Made by a program: the position numbers and the translations under genes. A stretch of 64,000 nt of DNA from Bacillota bacterium (lineage in GTDB: Bacteria; Bacillota; Clostridia; Lachnospirales; Lachnospiraceae). The notes under the pieces are model-generated. The model was not told where the DNA came from. It saw only the letters and a program-made list of their open reading frames with translations, and searched no databases. The stretch spans positions 21,854-85,853 of the forward strand of contig JAEZLZ010000131.1 in NCBI GenBank assembly GCA_023415055.1, read 5' to 3'. This document shows, piece by piece, positions 1 to 9,081 of the stretch. Position 1 is the stretch's first letter; each line of letters starts with the position of its first letter.

Positions 1-4
1 TGAA

Positions 5-1090
5 TTAATCACAAATAAATAAAGCCGGAACAATAAGATCCGTTTTTGTGGTAGTTCTATTTATTTGTGCGATTAATAAGTCGACAACCTTATCTGCCAT
101 CCCGATTTCATCCTGTTTCATATGTGGAAGCGAAAGCTCCTGGATGCCATCCACACATGATATCTCAATTTCTTCTCCAAGCTTAATACCAAGTTCTTTT
201 GCAGCCTCCATAACCGATGGAATCAGACTGTATTCCGTACAAACGATACCATCCAGATCTGTATGGTATTTTTTTAAATACTCCATGGCTCTTCGAATAT
301 TCTCTTTGTCTGCCGGATGTTGATATATATTCTGATCAAAAAGCAAGGTACATTCAGGCAATGCAGTGATTCCAAACTCAGATGAGGCTTCATAAAAGCC
401 ACTCTTTCTTTCAAGAAGGGAGGAGGTACCGACAATCTCAGTAGAAAAAAACGCCAGCTTACGGCATCCGTTCTCATAATGACGCTTCACAAGCTCTTTT
501 ATCGCCAGAAGGTTATCTGTTCTTACGGAGGGTACCGAGATTCCCTCCAGCTTCTTGTCAATCACCACCACCGGGAAGCCTTCCAAAATAAGCTTTAGGA
601 TCGTTGTGTTGTAATACAGTCCATGGCACGGCATTACAATCAAGCCGCTCACTTGCGAATCAATCAGAAAATCTATCTCTTCGGACTCCTTTTCCCGATT
701 ATAATATGAGAATCTAGGTAATACCTTATAGCCGTATTCTTCGGCCTTTCGGTCAATCCTATAAAGAAGATCGAGGCCGAATGCATTCGAAACATGCTCC
801 ATGACAAGACCGATTTTCTTGCAGGAAGTATCATCTGTATTGGTAGTAGCCCTCACCATCTCCACTTTATTTCGTGACTTTACAAAGGTTCCTACCCCGG
901 GAATTCTCTGGAGAAATCCTTCCTCCTTCAGCATGTTTAAGGCTCTTTTCACAGTTATCATGCTGACGCTGAAGCTACGCTTAAGCTCTTCATCAGAGGG
1001 TATCTTCATCCCTTCCGTATAAATACCATCCTCGATCTTCTTCCTTATATCCACATACAGTTGTTTATACAAGAAGTTATCCCTCTCCAA
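5..1090 (-). CDS. GntR-family regulator with LacI-type ligand-binding domain (AraR-like)
   Basis: Predicted transcriptional repressor of 361 residues that would bind DNA and a sugar or sugar derivative in the cytoplasm. Residues about 6-75 form a GntR winged helix (KIPSDEELKRSFSVSMITVK, then a G-VGTFV wing). From about residue 90 to the end the protein resembles periplasmic-binding/LacI-type sensor domains (KIGLVMEHVSNAFG, then VSGLIVMPCHG). This GntR plus LacI arrangement is that of the AraR family. The start is a TTG behind GAGGTG with 8 nt spacing. The stop lies only 4 nt from the window edge, so any sugar-catabolic partner downstream is not visible. The ligand cannot be named from sequence. 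Confidence 0.88.
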   Translation of the reverse strand: MERDNFLYKQLYVDIRKKIEDGIYTEGMKIPSDEELKRSFSVSMITVKRALNMLKEEGFLQRIPGVGTFVKSRNKVEMVRATTNTDDTSCKKIGLVMEHVSNAFGLDLLYRIDRKAEEYGYKVLPRFSYYNREKESEEIDFLIDSQVSGLIVMPCHGLYYNTTILKLILEGFPVVVIDKKLEGISVPSVRTDNLLAIKELVKRHYENGCRKLAFFSTEIVGTSSLLERKSGFYEASSEFGITALPECTLLFDQNIYQHPADKENIRRAMEYLKKYHTDLDGIVCTEYSLIPSVMEAAKELGIKLGEEIEISCVDGIQELSLPHMKQDEIGMADKVVDLLIAQINRTTTKTDLIVPALFICD

Positions 1091-1213
1091 CTTAAATTCA
1101 CCTCATTTATATATTAAATATACTTAATGGCATTATACATCAGTAAAAGGTAAAAGAAAAGGAGAGAATTATACTTTTTTCCTTGTAATACAGGTAACAT
1201 AAGCCCGACAAAC

Positions 1214-1253
1214 GATAGAAAACACGCTTCGCGAATTTTCTATTGTCATGAAT
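1214..1253 (+). repeat. Dispersed palindromic repeat, copy 1
   Basis: A 40-nt unit made of an imperfect hairpin (GATAGAAAA paired with TTTTCTATT, with an inner CGC-TTC-GCG tip) followed on one side only by GTCATGAAT. The same unit recurs at 25391-25430, 54141-54180 and 63057-63096. It lies in the 331-nt gap 1091-1421, in which I see no convincing gene. Confidence 0.8.
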
Positions 1254-1421
1254 GAAAACAGGTGAATATGTGCACACGTATACATCTGATAGCCCTTTCC
1301 TATGCAAAATGTTGCATCTGCAATCGTCCGGACTACACTATCTGCATACACATGCATGATATTCACCTTTCTACTTTATAGATGATTTATGATTCCTAAA
1401 ACCATTTGAAATTAAATGATT

Positions 1422-1883
1422 TTAAAAGCAGCGGAAGAAGAATATTCTTCTCAGATTAATCCGGTCGAATTCCCAGCGGTTTCTTCTCCAGCGGAATCCC
1501 TGAACAAATTGATTATCCACTCTGGTAGGGTAGAACCAAAATTCATTGCCGTTGAACAGCCAGATATAGGTAAAGCGGAACAGACATCTTCTCATTTCTC
1601 TGCGCCTTCCAAATTCATCTCTTCCGCCTCCCGGACCAATAATGATGCCGAAGCCTGCTCTGTCCTGTTGTCCATTTGGTTCATTCATCTGTCTGCGATC
1701 CATACGAGGTGCTTCCGGAATAAAATCCGGAGGAGCTGACCTTGGTTGATTCTCCATTCCCGGGAATTGTGGTCCCATATCCGGCGGTGGCGGAGGAAAT
1801 CCCCCCGGCCCCATTGGCTGCCTTTGTACATAATCAAATCGGTTGGTATTCTCTCTATTTTGATTAAAATTATCGTTATACAA
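1422..1883 (-). CDS. Proline-rich small protein with conserved aromatic C-terminal domain, function unknown
   Basis: About 153 residues if started at the TTG at 1883, which sits 8 nt behind AAAGGGG; the longer GTG start at 1904 has no good ribosome binding site. The first half is low-complexity and rich in Pro, Gly, Met and Asn (PPPPPDMGPQFPGMENQP). The second half is a compact Cys/Arg/Trp/Tyr/Phe-rich module (RRCLFRFTYIWLFNGNEFWF, then YPTRV, FRWRRNRW, LRRIFFFRCF) with a Cys near each end. From memory, similar modules occur in many clostridial proteins of unknown role, sometimes after collagen-like tails. No signal peptide or membrane segment is seen. It appears to be a single-gene unit. Confidence 0.7.
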   Translation of the reverse strand: MYNDNFNQNRENTNRFDYVQRQPMGPGGFPPPPPDMGPQFPGMENQPRSAPPDFIPEAPRMDRRQMNEPNGQQDRAGFGIIIGPGGGRDEFGRRREMRRCLFRFTYIWLFNGNEFWFYPTRVDNQFVQGFRWRRNRWEFDRINLRRIFFFRCF

Positions 1884-1985
1884 GCTGTATACCCCTTTCT
1901 GCACAATAATTCATACCATATTCTATGAATATCGTACCGAAATGGTTATTACTTTTGAATGTATGTTTAGCGATGGCGCCACTTA

Positions 1986-2639
1986 TTAAAACTCTTTTTT
2001 CTTATATATCCCTACTGAAATTGTATAGGATATTACTAACGCAAGAAGCAGGATCAGAGGAAAAATAATGTACCCGTTTTCTATTAATTTCATGGCAAGT
2101 GAAGTCCAATCCTCAGGAATGCTTATTTCACCTTTTTTTATTGCCTTACCCACAACCAGCAGAATTCCTACCGGAATGAAATAAACCGCAAAAAAGATCA
2201 ATCGAGCTTTCTCAACTCCTAATTTAGTAATAAAGGGAAGTACGATGCAATAAAATGCAATTACAATTCCTGCTCCAATAAAGCAATTATTCATACCGGA
2301 AAACAAATTCTCAGGTCGTGTCACTGCATTAATACCTATGGTGAATAGTATACTAATTGCAGTTCCGATGAGTGTTAACAAAAGCATGATACTGTATTTG
2401 CTACGTACAATATCTTCTCTGGATATTGGCATGGTTAATGCATAAATATCCCATTTTGCAAGTTCATCATAAGAATAAACACTCAGTGTCAGTACGGCGA
2501 CCAGCATTGTAAATATAGTACTGAAAAAGCTGGATTCCTCTGCGGTAAATCCCATAAACGCATAGAGTACTGCTAATACAGCAAAAATCTTGGCATTTTT
2601 CTTCAGATTCATAAAATCCTTCAATATTAATCCGGTCAT
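1986..2639 (-). CDS. ABC-2 type transporter permease
   Basis: Integral membrane protein of 217 residues with about six hydrophobic segments (near residues 18-30, 36-52, 85-105, 118-136, 145-163 and 190-210), resembling ABC-2 permeases that pair with YtrA-type regulators. It follows its ATPase gene directly (ATPase stop at 2640, this start at 2639) and is the last gene of the three-gene unit 3898-1986. It would form the membrane channel of an exporter; the substrate is not evident. Relatives in Firmicutes respond to cell-wall antibiotics, but that is only inference here. Confidence 0.85.
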   Translation of the reverse strand: MTGLILKDFMNLKKNAKIFAVLAVLYAFMGFTAEESSFFSTIFTMLVAVLTLSVYSYDELAKWDIYALTMPISREDIVRSKYSIMLLLTLIGTAISILFTIGINAVTRPENLFSGMNNCFIGAGIVIAFYCIVLPFITKLGVEKARLIFFAVYFIPVGILLVVGKAIKKGEISIPEDWTSLAMKLIENGYIIFPLILLLALVISYTISVGIYKKKEF

Positions 2640-3521
2640 TTATAACAGCTCCTTTCCCTTGCTGATGTATAGCATAATTTCCTCGATGGAGGTTCGATCA
2701 ATCGTATACTGACGATAATGTTTCATAAATTCATCCTTTTTCTTAATCATTATGTCCGCGCCGAAATTATTCTCACGAATGCCAACAATGTAGCTTCGAT
2801 CAATCCCCGGAACATCTTCTTTCCGGCAGTGAAGAATTCCATATTGATAAATCAATTCATCCTTACTCTCACTGAACACGATTTTTCCTTTATGCAAAAA
2901 GGTAACATAATCAGCAACCTTCTCTATATCACTGATGATATGAGAGGATAAGAAGACTGTATGATCTTCTTCTTGAATATACTCCAGAAAAATATCTAAA
3001 ATCTCATCCCTCACCATTGGGTCCAATCCGCTGGTCGCTTCATCTAGAATTAATATCTTAGAATGATGAGATAATGCGATTGCTATGGACAGCTTCATCT
3101 TCATTCCTCTGGAGAATTCTTTTATTATTTTCTTTACAGGAAGATCAAACCTCTTAATATAATTCGCAAATAGTTCTTCATCCCAGCTCTTATAGATATT
3201 CTTCATAATGTGATTTATATTCTTCACATTCAGGTTGTCATGCAGGCTGCTACCGTCAAATACTACTCCAATCGTTTCTTTTATTTCCAATGGAAGCTGA
3301 GCAGAGGGGTACCCTAAGATACTCACTTGTCCCTCGTCCGCCTTAATTAGATCAAGAATTGCTTTGATCGTTGTCGTCTTTCCGGCTCCGTTTTCGCCAA
3401 TGAACCCCATAATCGTTCCCCTTGGAACGTTGAAGCTGATATGATCCAGGGTGAAATCCTTATAACGCTTTGTTAGTCCCTGAATCACCAGAGCATCCGT
3501 TGCTGTATTAGTATTCATCAT
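2640..3521 (-). CDS. ABC transporter ATP-binding protein
   Basis: ATPase of 293 residues that would energise the adjacent permease. Walker A GENGAGKTT lies at residues 42-50. The signature is the degenerate FSRGMKMKLS often seen in drug and antibiotic exporters. Walker B is ILILDEATSGLD and the H-loop is SSHIISD. About 70 C-terminal residues follow the nucleotide-binding domain. The start is MMNT..., with GAGGAG just upstream overlapping the end of the regulator gene, which implies translational coupling. Confidence 0.92.
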   Translation of the reverse strand: MMNTNTATDALVIQGLTKRYKDFTLDHISFNVPRGTIMGFIGENGAGKTTTIKAILDLIKADEGQVSILGYPSAQLPLEIKETIGVVFDGSSLHDNLNVKNINHIMKNIYKSWDEELFANYIKRFDLPVKKIIKEFSRGMKMKLSIAIALSHHSKILILDEATSGLDPMVRDEILDIFLEYIQEEDHTVFLSSHIISDIEKVADYVTFLHKGKIVFSESKDELIYQYGILHCRKEDVPGIDRSYIVGIRENNFGADIMIKKKDEFMKHYRQYTIDRTSIEEIMLYISKGKELL

Positions 3522-3523
3522 CT

Positions 3524-3898
3524 CTACTCCTCCTCATATATCATTTTTATTATATCCTGGATTTCCTCCAAAGAAATTCCACCGGCTTTTGCACCTTCTA
3601 CCGCTTTCCCCAGATATTCTTCAACGATACGGAGCTGTTCTTCCCTCACAAATTCCATATTCTTCTCCGCAACAAAACTCCCTTTTCCGATCACAGTATA
3701 GATGAAACCGTCGCGCTCCAGATCTTCATAAGCTCTTTTGGTGGTAATTACGCTAATTCTAAGTTCCTTTGCCAGCATTCGCATGGAAGGCAGTAAAACA
3801 CCGGCTTCTAAATCACCGGTAATAATCATTTGTTTTATCTGGGAAGTAATTTGTTCATAGATAGGTTTTTCACTGGAATTACTGATCAGTATGTTCAT
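3524..3898 (-). CDS. GntR-family (YtrA subfamily) transcriptional regulator
   Basis: Short GntR regulator of 124 residues. The winged helix covers residues 8-77 (PIYEQITSQIKQMIITGDLE, then ITTKRAYEDLERDGF and GKGSFVAEK), and a short helical tail replaces an effector domain, as in YtrA. It is the first gene of an operon with the ABC exporter. A perfect 11-bp inverted repeat overlaps the promoter -10 box upstream (3934-3972), so autorepression is likely. The signal is unknown. Confidence 0.9.
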   Translation of the reverse strand: MNILISNSSEKPIYEQITSQIKQMIITGDLEAGVLLPSMRMLAKELRISVITTKRAYEDLERDGFIYTVIGKGSFVAEKNMEFVREEQLRIVEEYLGKAVEGAKAGGISLEEIQDIIKMIYEEE

Positions 3899-3933
3899 TT
3901 CTACCTCCGATTTTATTGTTAGTCACTAAGGCA

Positions 3934-3991
3934 GTGTTATAGTGTATATATTCTATATGCACACTATAACACCATACATTCTTTGTGTCAA
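3934..3991 (-). promoter_or_regulatory. Promoter with palindromic operator for the YtrA-type operon
   Basis: Read on the minus strand: TTGACA (3991-3986), a 17-nt spacer, then TATAGT (3968-3963). The arms GTGTTATAGTG (3934-3944) and CACTATAACAC (3962-3972) are perfect inverted repeats 17 nt apart. The upstream arm covers the -10 box, which fits repression by the regulator encoded just downstream. Confidence 0.8.
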
Positions 3992-4045
3992 GTGTGCTTT
4001 TTATTTTCTTTTTAACGGTCCTCTGCTCGTATGAATTATAGACCT

Positions 4046-4075
4046 AAAAAAGGAGTAAACCTTTCGGTTTACTCC
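4046..4075 (-). terminator. Rho-independent terminator after the chemoreceptor gene
   Basis: On the minus strand a perfect 10-bp stem (GGAGTAAACC / GGTTTACTCC, loop GAAA) is followed by six T residues. It lies 110 nt past the stop of the chemoreceptor gene. Confidence 0.88.
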
Positions 4076-4184
4076 CAGTATTTCTTATATTCCTATTTCG
4101 GTACAAATATCATATAAACCTATAAATATCCGGTATAGTATACATCCTGTCTCTATGATGAACTTTTATATGATGTAACATTAG

Positions 4185-6476
4185 TTATACCGTAAATTTC
4201 TGAACCTCATTCACCAGATTGTCAGAATTCTTATTCAGCTTCAATGCTGACTGATTTAGATCTCCTACCGATGCCACCTGATTAGTAGCTGTCTGGTTGA
4301 CATTATTGGAGGAAGCTGCTATCTCCTCCAGCACTGCAGATATGTTCTCGATTGCCCCAAGCGTACTGACTCTTGCTTCTTCGATGTTTGCTACGTTATC
4401 CGTAATGTACTTAAGGAATACGATCAGCTTCTCTACACTGCTATTGATATTATCATAGGAATCCGTGGTGTTCTTCACGGCATTTTCCTGAAGCTGTAAT
4501 ACTGTTTCTGCCTTACGTGCCGTCTCGACCGCAGTCGTTGTATCCTCCTGAATACTACCGATGATCTTCTTAATATCATTTACCGAAGACTTAGATTGCT
4601 CTGCCAGAGTTCGGATCTCACTTGCCACCACTGCAAAGCCCTTTCCGTGCTCTCCCGCTCTTGCCGCTTCAATCGATGCATTTAAGGACAACAAATTCGT
4701 CTGGTTTGCAATATCATTGATTACATTGATGATTTTATTAATCGAGGAGGATTTCTCGGCAAGCTTCTCAATATTCTGGATGATATCCGTAGTAATCTCA
4801 ATTGTAGACTTCGTCTGCTGATTCAATTCTTCCGAGATGACACTGCCTTCCTTTACACTCTTCTTGGTCGTGTCAGCGATCTGCCCGATTTCCTTTGTAT
4901 TCTCACTAACGACCTCAATCCTCTGTGACAGGTTGTCCATCTGAACCAGACATTCCTCAGCATCTTTTGCCTGTTGATTGATACCCTGTTCAATCTCATT
5001 CATTGCGGATGAGATATCCTCCGATGACTTGAGGAAGAGCTCCGATGTCTTGGTTACATTCATAGAGGATTCGGATACCTCACTACTCAGTTCCTTTACC
5101 TGCTGGATCAAGCCCTTCATATTATTAAAGGTTATCTGGATCTCATCAATCAATATATGGAATTCATCCTTACGCTTTGAATTAAATTGAACGGTAAGGT
5201 CACCCTTAGCAGCAAGCTTCAATTTACCGATAATTCCCTTAATGGTCTTATCAATGTTCATGGATAACGAAGCTGCAATCAATACTGCGAGGATACAGGC
5301 AATAATCACAATAATAATCGTAATCTCCTTAATATCATCTGCCTGACTCGTTATCGTTGATTTTGGCATCAGTGCGCAAAGTGTTGCCCCAGTAGTACCG
5401 ATCTTTGAGTACATGAACAGATAGGTTGCCCCTTTGTAATCTACATATTTGGACCCACTGCTATCTTCGCCAGCCAATGCATCCTTATAAAAATCCTCAT
5501 TGAGGAAGATCTTCTCTTGCTTCAACGCTTCGATATCAATACTAGGATCCTCTTGTTTTAAAGAGTAGTCAATGATCTCTCTTCCATCGGAGGTAACTAG
5601 TCCGATAAAGCCTGACTTGTCAAATTCCAGACTGGACAGAATGTTAGTAATAACATCCGCCTTCGTCTCTACAATGACAATTGCATCTACACCTGCAATG
5701 TTTCGGATCAGACGCATGGAATAATCGTCTGTTGATGCTTCCAGCTTCTCATCCAGAAAAGTATCCTCTCCGTCCCAAACATTCTGAAACGAATGATCCT
5801 TCAGGTATTTACCCATCTCCGTATCCCGAAATTCTGCTAAAATCCCGCTTTTATAAGTTATGCCAGAGGTGGTGATAGAATCTACATTATCCGATATCAA
5901 ATAAATATTTTCAACAAATTCATCGGTAACCTGCTTGGCCATCAATGAGCTTGAGATATTTTTTCTCAAGTTACTTGATTCCAGCCTATCTGATATATTT
6001 AAAAAGTACTTACCAATATTATCATCGTTGGCATATTGAATCGTTGTGGCTTCCACAGATTCAAAACCAAAACGCATGAACTCTCCTGCCATATTAATCG
6101 TATCAACGGTTGCCTTTTCGTAATTGCTTTGTATACCGCTGGATGCTTTTAGGAAGGATACTACACCAAGTATAATAATAAATGCAATCGGTACCAGAAA
6201 GGAAGCAATCAGCTTAAATCTCAAGGTCGCGAAAAAGTTGACCTTTGTTGCATTGTCAAGAAATTCTTCTCTTTCCTTCTTCACCTTCGCCTTTGTAGTC
6301 TGCAGCTTTTTCTTCAATTCCTGTTTTCTGCGTTCCACATCATCATTTACCATACTCTCGCTTGTACCAAGCTTACCTGACCCATATGTACTCTTACTCT
6401 CAGAAGATGTCTTTTTCTTTCGTTCCTTAGTCATAGCTTCTAGCTTTTTAGTAAAGCCTTCACCCGGTTTTCCCAT
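4185..6476 (-). CDS. Methyl-accepting chemotaxis protein
   Basis: Membrane chemoreceptor of 763 residues. It has a long, highly charged N-terminal cytoplasmic segment (residues 1-85, Lys/Glu-rich and probably coiled coil), TM1 at about 88-110, an extracellular sensor of about 270 residues that looks Cache-like, TM2 at about 380-404, a HAMP linker, and the signalling hairpin. The hairpin tip is well conserved (NQTNLLSLNASIEAARAGE, then GKGFAVVASEIRTLAE). The family passes ligand signals to CheA/CheW. The unusual part is the 85-residue N-terminal extension. It is monocistronic with its own terminator. The ligand is unknown. Confidence 0.93.
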   Translation of the reverse strand: MGKPGEGFTKKLEAMTKERKKKTSSESKSTYGSGKLGTSESMVNDDVERRKQELKKKLQTTKAKVKKEREEFLDNATKVNFFATLRFKLIASFLVPIAFIIILGVVSFLKASSGIQSNYEKATVDTINMAGEFMRFGFESVEATTIQYANDDNIGKYFLNISDRLESSNLRKNISSSLMAKQVTDEFVENIYLISDNVDSITTSGITYKSGILAEFRDTEMGKYLKDHSFQNVWDGEDTFLDEKLEASTDDYSMRLIRNIAGVDAIVIVETKADVITNILSSLEFDKSGFIGLVTSDGREIIDYSLKQEDPSIDIEALKQEKIFLNEDFYKDALAGEDSSGSKYVDYKGATYLFMYSKIGTTGATLCALMPKSTITSQADDIKEITIIIVIIACILAVLIAASLSMNIDKTIKGIIGKLKLAAKGDLTVQFNSKRKDEFHILIDEIQITFNNMKGLIQQVKELSSEVSESSMNVTKTSELFLKSSEDISSAMNEIEQGINQQAKDAEECLVQMDNLSQRIEVVSENTKEIGQIADTTKKSVKEGSVISEELNQQTKSTIEITTDIIQNIEKLAEKSSSINKIINVINDIANQTNLLSLNASIEAARAGEHGKGFAVVASEIRTLAEQSKSSVNDIKKIIGSIQEDTTTAVETARKAETVLQLQENAVKNTTDSYDNINSSVEKLIVFLKYITDNVANIEEARVSTLGAIENISAVLEEIAASSNNVNQTATNQVASVGDLNQSALKLNKNSDNLVNEVQKFTV

Positions 6477-6686
6477 TTTTTTCCTCCGAAATTCTTATGA
6501 TTGTAACGCTTACGCATTCATCTGTATAAGTCTGTCTTTCAAACTTTTCTATACCCATTATATCATTTTATGACTCGTTTTACCAGTATTCAACCTAGAT
6601 TTTATTAATATAAAATCCGAACTATTGCACCCTGTCATTGCTTGGGTTATAATAACTCTAAAAACGATAGATCGGAGTTGTACACA

Positions 6687-6983
6687 ATGAAAACCTTGAT
6701 TTCTCAACTGATCGCCATGGCAATATCAGCATTTATATTCATGAAGTTATCCATTAAGCTATCCTGGAGTAAAAGGCTCTGGACTATCCTTAACCGACGA
6801 TTAAATCCCGCCTATAATGCAACCGTATGGCTCGTCTTTGCTGCGGTATTTCATATATTCATTCAGATGATCTGCGGTTCACTTGGGATTACCGATTCCA
6901 GAATTATCACCGGTCTCTTAATCGGATTCTATTTTGCTTTTATACCTAATCTTGGCGCAAAAAAAAAGGATGGAAAGAAGTAA
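6687..6983 (+). CDS. Small membrane protein, unknown function
   Basis: About 98 residues from the ATG at 6687 (MKTLISQLIAMAISA), preceded by CGGAG at roughly 10 nt. Upstream in-frame starts lack a ribosome binding site. Two or three hydrophobic segments are visible (residues 4-18, 45-62 and 70-88), and the tail is basic (KKKDGKK). It stands alone between the divergent chemoreceptor gene and the convergent peptidase gene. I recognise no family. Confidence 0.6.
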   Translation: MKTLISQLIAMAISAFIFMKLSIKLSWSKRLWTILNRRLNPAYNATVWLVFAAVFHIFIQMICGSLGITDSRIITGLLIGFYFAFIPNLGAKKKDGKK

Positions 6984-7029
6984 TGTATTGTTTCTATCAT
7001 TCCACCTTGAAAATTCCATATGCCCAAAC

Positions 7030-7086
7030 GATAAAATAATCCGCATAAGCAGTGAAAATATCACTGTCCAGGCAGACTATTTTATC
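7030..7086. repeat. Nested inverted repeat in the gap 6984-7235
   Basis: Outer arms GATAAAATA (7030-7038) and TATTTTATC (7078-7086) enclose an inner hairpin CAGTGA / TCACTG. No T-run follows on either strand, so it is not a standard terminator. The rest of the gap is AT-rich with no gene seen. Confidence 0.5.
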
Positions 7087-7235
7087 AGTTATATAGGGAC
7101 GGAAATTTGAAGTAAGCGTATTAATTTAATATTTTTAATAATTGTAACCGTGTTTGAACGTCTTGTCAATACTAACGTCATATTCGATATATTGTGTTAT
7201 TTTTTATTTATTTATATCTGTTTTTGTTTGTATTA

Positions 7236-8261
7236 TTATACGCCGATGTATGCTTTAATTAAATTAAATGTATGCTCCAGTCCTAATCTGTGTGTACGCT
7301 CCATTCCATGAGAAGCATGGACGCCCTGACCGATTAATGCACCACGGATGTCATTGCCTGCTCTGAGTGCTGATGATACATCTGAACTATAGTGAGGGAA
7401 GATGTCGATTACATAATCAATTTCTCTTTCTTTCGCATGAGCGATCAATCGATTCGTCATCTCATAGTCATAAGGACCGGAGGAATCTTTCGCACAGATT
7501 GTTACCTTGTACTCCGATCCGTTCAGATCATCGCCGACAGCACCCATATCCACCGCTAAAAATTCTGTAATTCCCGCCGGGAGATAACTAGCACCATAAC
7601 CAACCTCTTCAAAATTACTGATTAATATCTTTAACGTCTTCTCAGGAACAGCCTGTTCTTCAGACATCTCCTTCAGTACCCCGAGTAAAACCGCCACAGA
7701 TGCCTTATCATCCAGATGCCTCGATTTAACAAAACCCTTATCCGTATATTGAAACTTAGCATCAAAGCTTACGTAGTCTCCGCTATTAATTCCAAGCTCC
7801 AACACATCCTCTTTACTTTTCACTATCTCATCCAGCCGGATCAGCATGTTACGGTCCGTGCGTTCCATCGTTCTTGCGTCGTCATAGCTATGTACAGAAG
7901 AGCTCCTAATTAATATCGTTCCGGTATAGGTTCTGCCATCTCTGGTATGAATCTTACAATAAGCCCCCTCCACGCTGTGCATGGTGTAGCCGCCGATCAA
8001 AGTAAAGCGCAGTGTTCCGTCCGAATCGATAGAACGAATCATCGCTCCGAGTGTATCCACGTGGGCGGATAATCCAACCAACTCCTCGCTCCTACCGGGT
8101 ACCGTAATGAGGAGTCCGCCCTTTCGATTTATTTCACACAGGTATCCAAAGCTTTCCGATTCCTTTTTCACAAAGTCCACCACCTGTGATGTGAAGCCGG
8201 AGGGGCTTGGTATATTCACCAGTGACTCTATCGTTTGAATAATGTAATTTATCGTTTCCAT
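7236..8261 (-). CDS. M42 family metallopeptidase (glutamyl aminopeptidase/CelM type)
   Basis: Cytosolic co-catalytic metal aminopeptidase of 341 residues, the usual M42 length. Visible family motifs are SAHVDT with H67 and D69, RHLDDKAS with D184/D185, FEEVGYGAS with E218/E219, AVDMGA with D238, and GVHASHGMERTH near residues 314-324. These supply the metal ligands and the catalytic Glu. M42 enzymes form dodecameric shells that trim peptides; some relatives were misnamed endoglucanase. The 22-nt spacing to the Nudix gene upstream suggests co-transcription. Substrate preference cannot be read from sequence. Confidence 0.92.
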   Translation of the reverse strand: METINYIIQTIESLVNIPSPSGFTSQVVDFVKKESESFGYLCEINRKGGLLITVPGRSEELVGLSAHVDTLGAMIRSIDSDGTLRFTLIGGYTMHSVEGAYCKIHTRDGRTYTGTILIRSSSVHSYDDARTMERTDRNMLIRLDEIVKSKEDVLELGINSGDYVSFDAKFQYTDKGFVKSRHLDDKASVAVLLGVLKEMSEEQAVPEKTLKILISNFEEVGYGASYLPAGITEFLAVDMGAVGDDLNGSEYKVTICAKDSSGPYDYEMTNRLIAHAKEREIDYVIDIFPHYSSDVSSALRAGNDIRGALIGQGVHASHGMERTHRLGLEHTFNLIKAYIGV

Positions 8262-8290
8262 ATCTCTTCTCCTTCTTAGTAATTCATTTC

Positions 8291-8728
8291 TTATTGTATT
8301 TCCAGGTAGTTCCTTGCTCTTTGTAATAATATAGGCTGAATGAGGGGATAGGTTTGTTCGCTGGGCATCTCATCCCGGAGGATGATACGTTCCATCTCCA
8401 TATCCGGCGGCAGGGCTCCAAAGCTATGTACTTCAGCAAAGCATAGCATGCCGTATGAAACCTCCGGATCTGTCCCCTCCTTCGATATTGTAACACTGTA
8501 GATACTTACCGGTTTAAGTTCAAACTCCTCTGCTCCGGTTTCTTCCCGCAATTCCCTACCCGCCGTAGCTAAGATGTCTTCCCCCTCTTCTCTATGTCCT
8601 CCGGGTAGTTCGTAAGTGCTTCTTTCCTTATGTTTGCAAAAAACCCACTGCTGATTTGCTCTTGTAGCTATTACCGCATATTTGAGCAATCTATCTTCAG
8701 TTTCTTCGTGAAATTTCAATTCTAACAT
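8291..8728 (-). CDS. Nudix hydrolase
   Basis: About 145 residues from the ATG at 8728, chosen because GGAAGGAG precedes it; a longer in-frame start at 8749 has none. A complete Nudix box GX5EX7REUXEEXGU lies at residues 44-66 (GHREEGE ... RELREETGA). Such enzymes hydrolyse nucleoside diphosphates linked to other groups, and small single-domain members like this often act on oxidised or excess nucleotides. It is probably the first gene of a pair with the M42 peptidase. Confidence 0.88.
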   Translation of the reverse strand: MLELKFHEETEDRLLKYAVIATRANQQWVFCKHKERSTYELPGGHREEGEDILATAGRELREETGAEEFELKPVSIYSVTISKEGTDPEVSYGMLCFAEVHSFGALPPDMEMERIILRDEMPSEQTYPLIQPILLQRARNYLEIQ

Positions 8729-8908
8729 TATATTTGTTTCTCCTTCCAATGATTTTCATGTTTACTGACAATCATTACCGCCAAATACATGGTTCTAATT
8801 TATCACATTGTGCCTATAAGTTCAATGTTTCTTCTTTATTCCCTTATCTCTATGTTGTAAATCTCGATTATGTGTGCGCTGCAAAGATAAAAATCCCATC
8901 TTGTCCTT

Positions 8909-8936
8909 AGTCTGATTCTATATTATGATTCAGACT
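8909..8936. repeat. Inverted repeat in the gap 8729-9081
   Basis: AGTCTGA (8909-8915) and TCAGACT (8930-8936) form a hairpin or operator-like palindrome with 14 nt between the arms. It lies about 145 nt upstream of the small open reading frame at 9082. The remaining gap is AT-rich with no other gene seen. Confidence 0.4.
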
Positions 8937-9081
8937 GGAAACAAAAATTAAATCAGTATTTTTTTGAATATTTGAAGATAATCTCTTCACTATCTCGTTT
9001 TCATGATTCGAACGGGTGAAATGGGCAGCCTAGATCACAATCTGTTAATTATGCCGGAAAGGCATAGTATTGGAGGGACTT

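Noticed and set aside
1169..1366. 65-residue frame in the gap 1091-1421
   Set aside because: It is built partly from the dispersed repeat and has no ribosome binding site or protein-like pattern.
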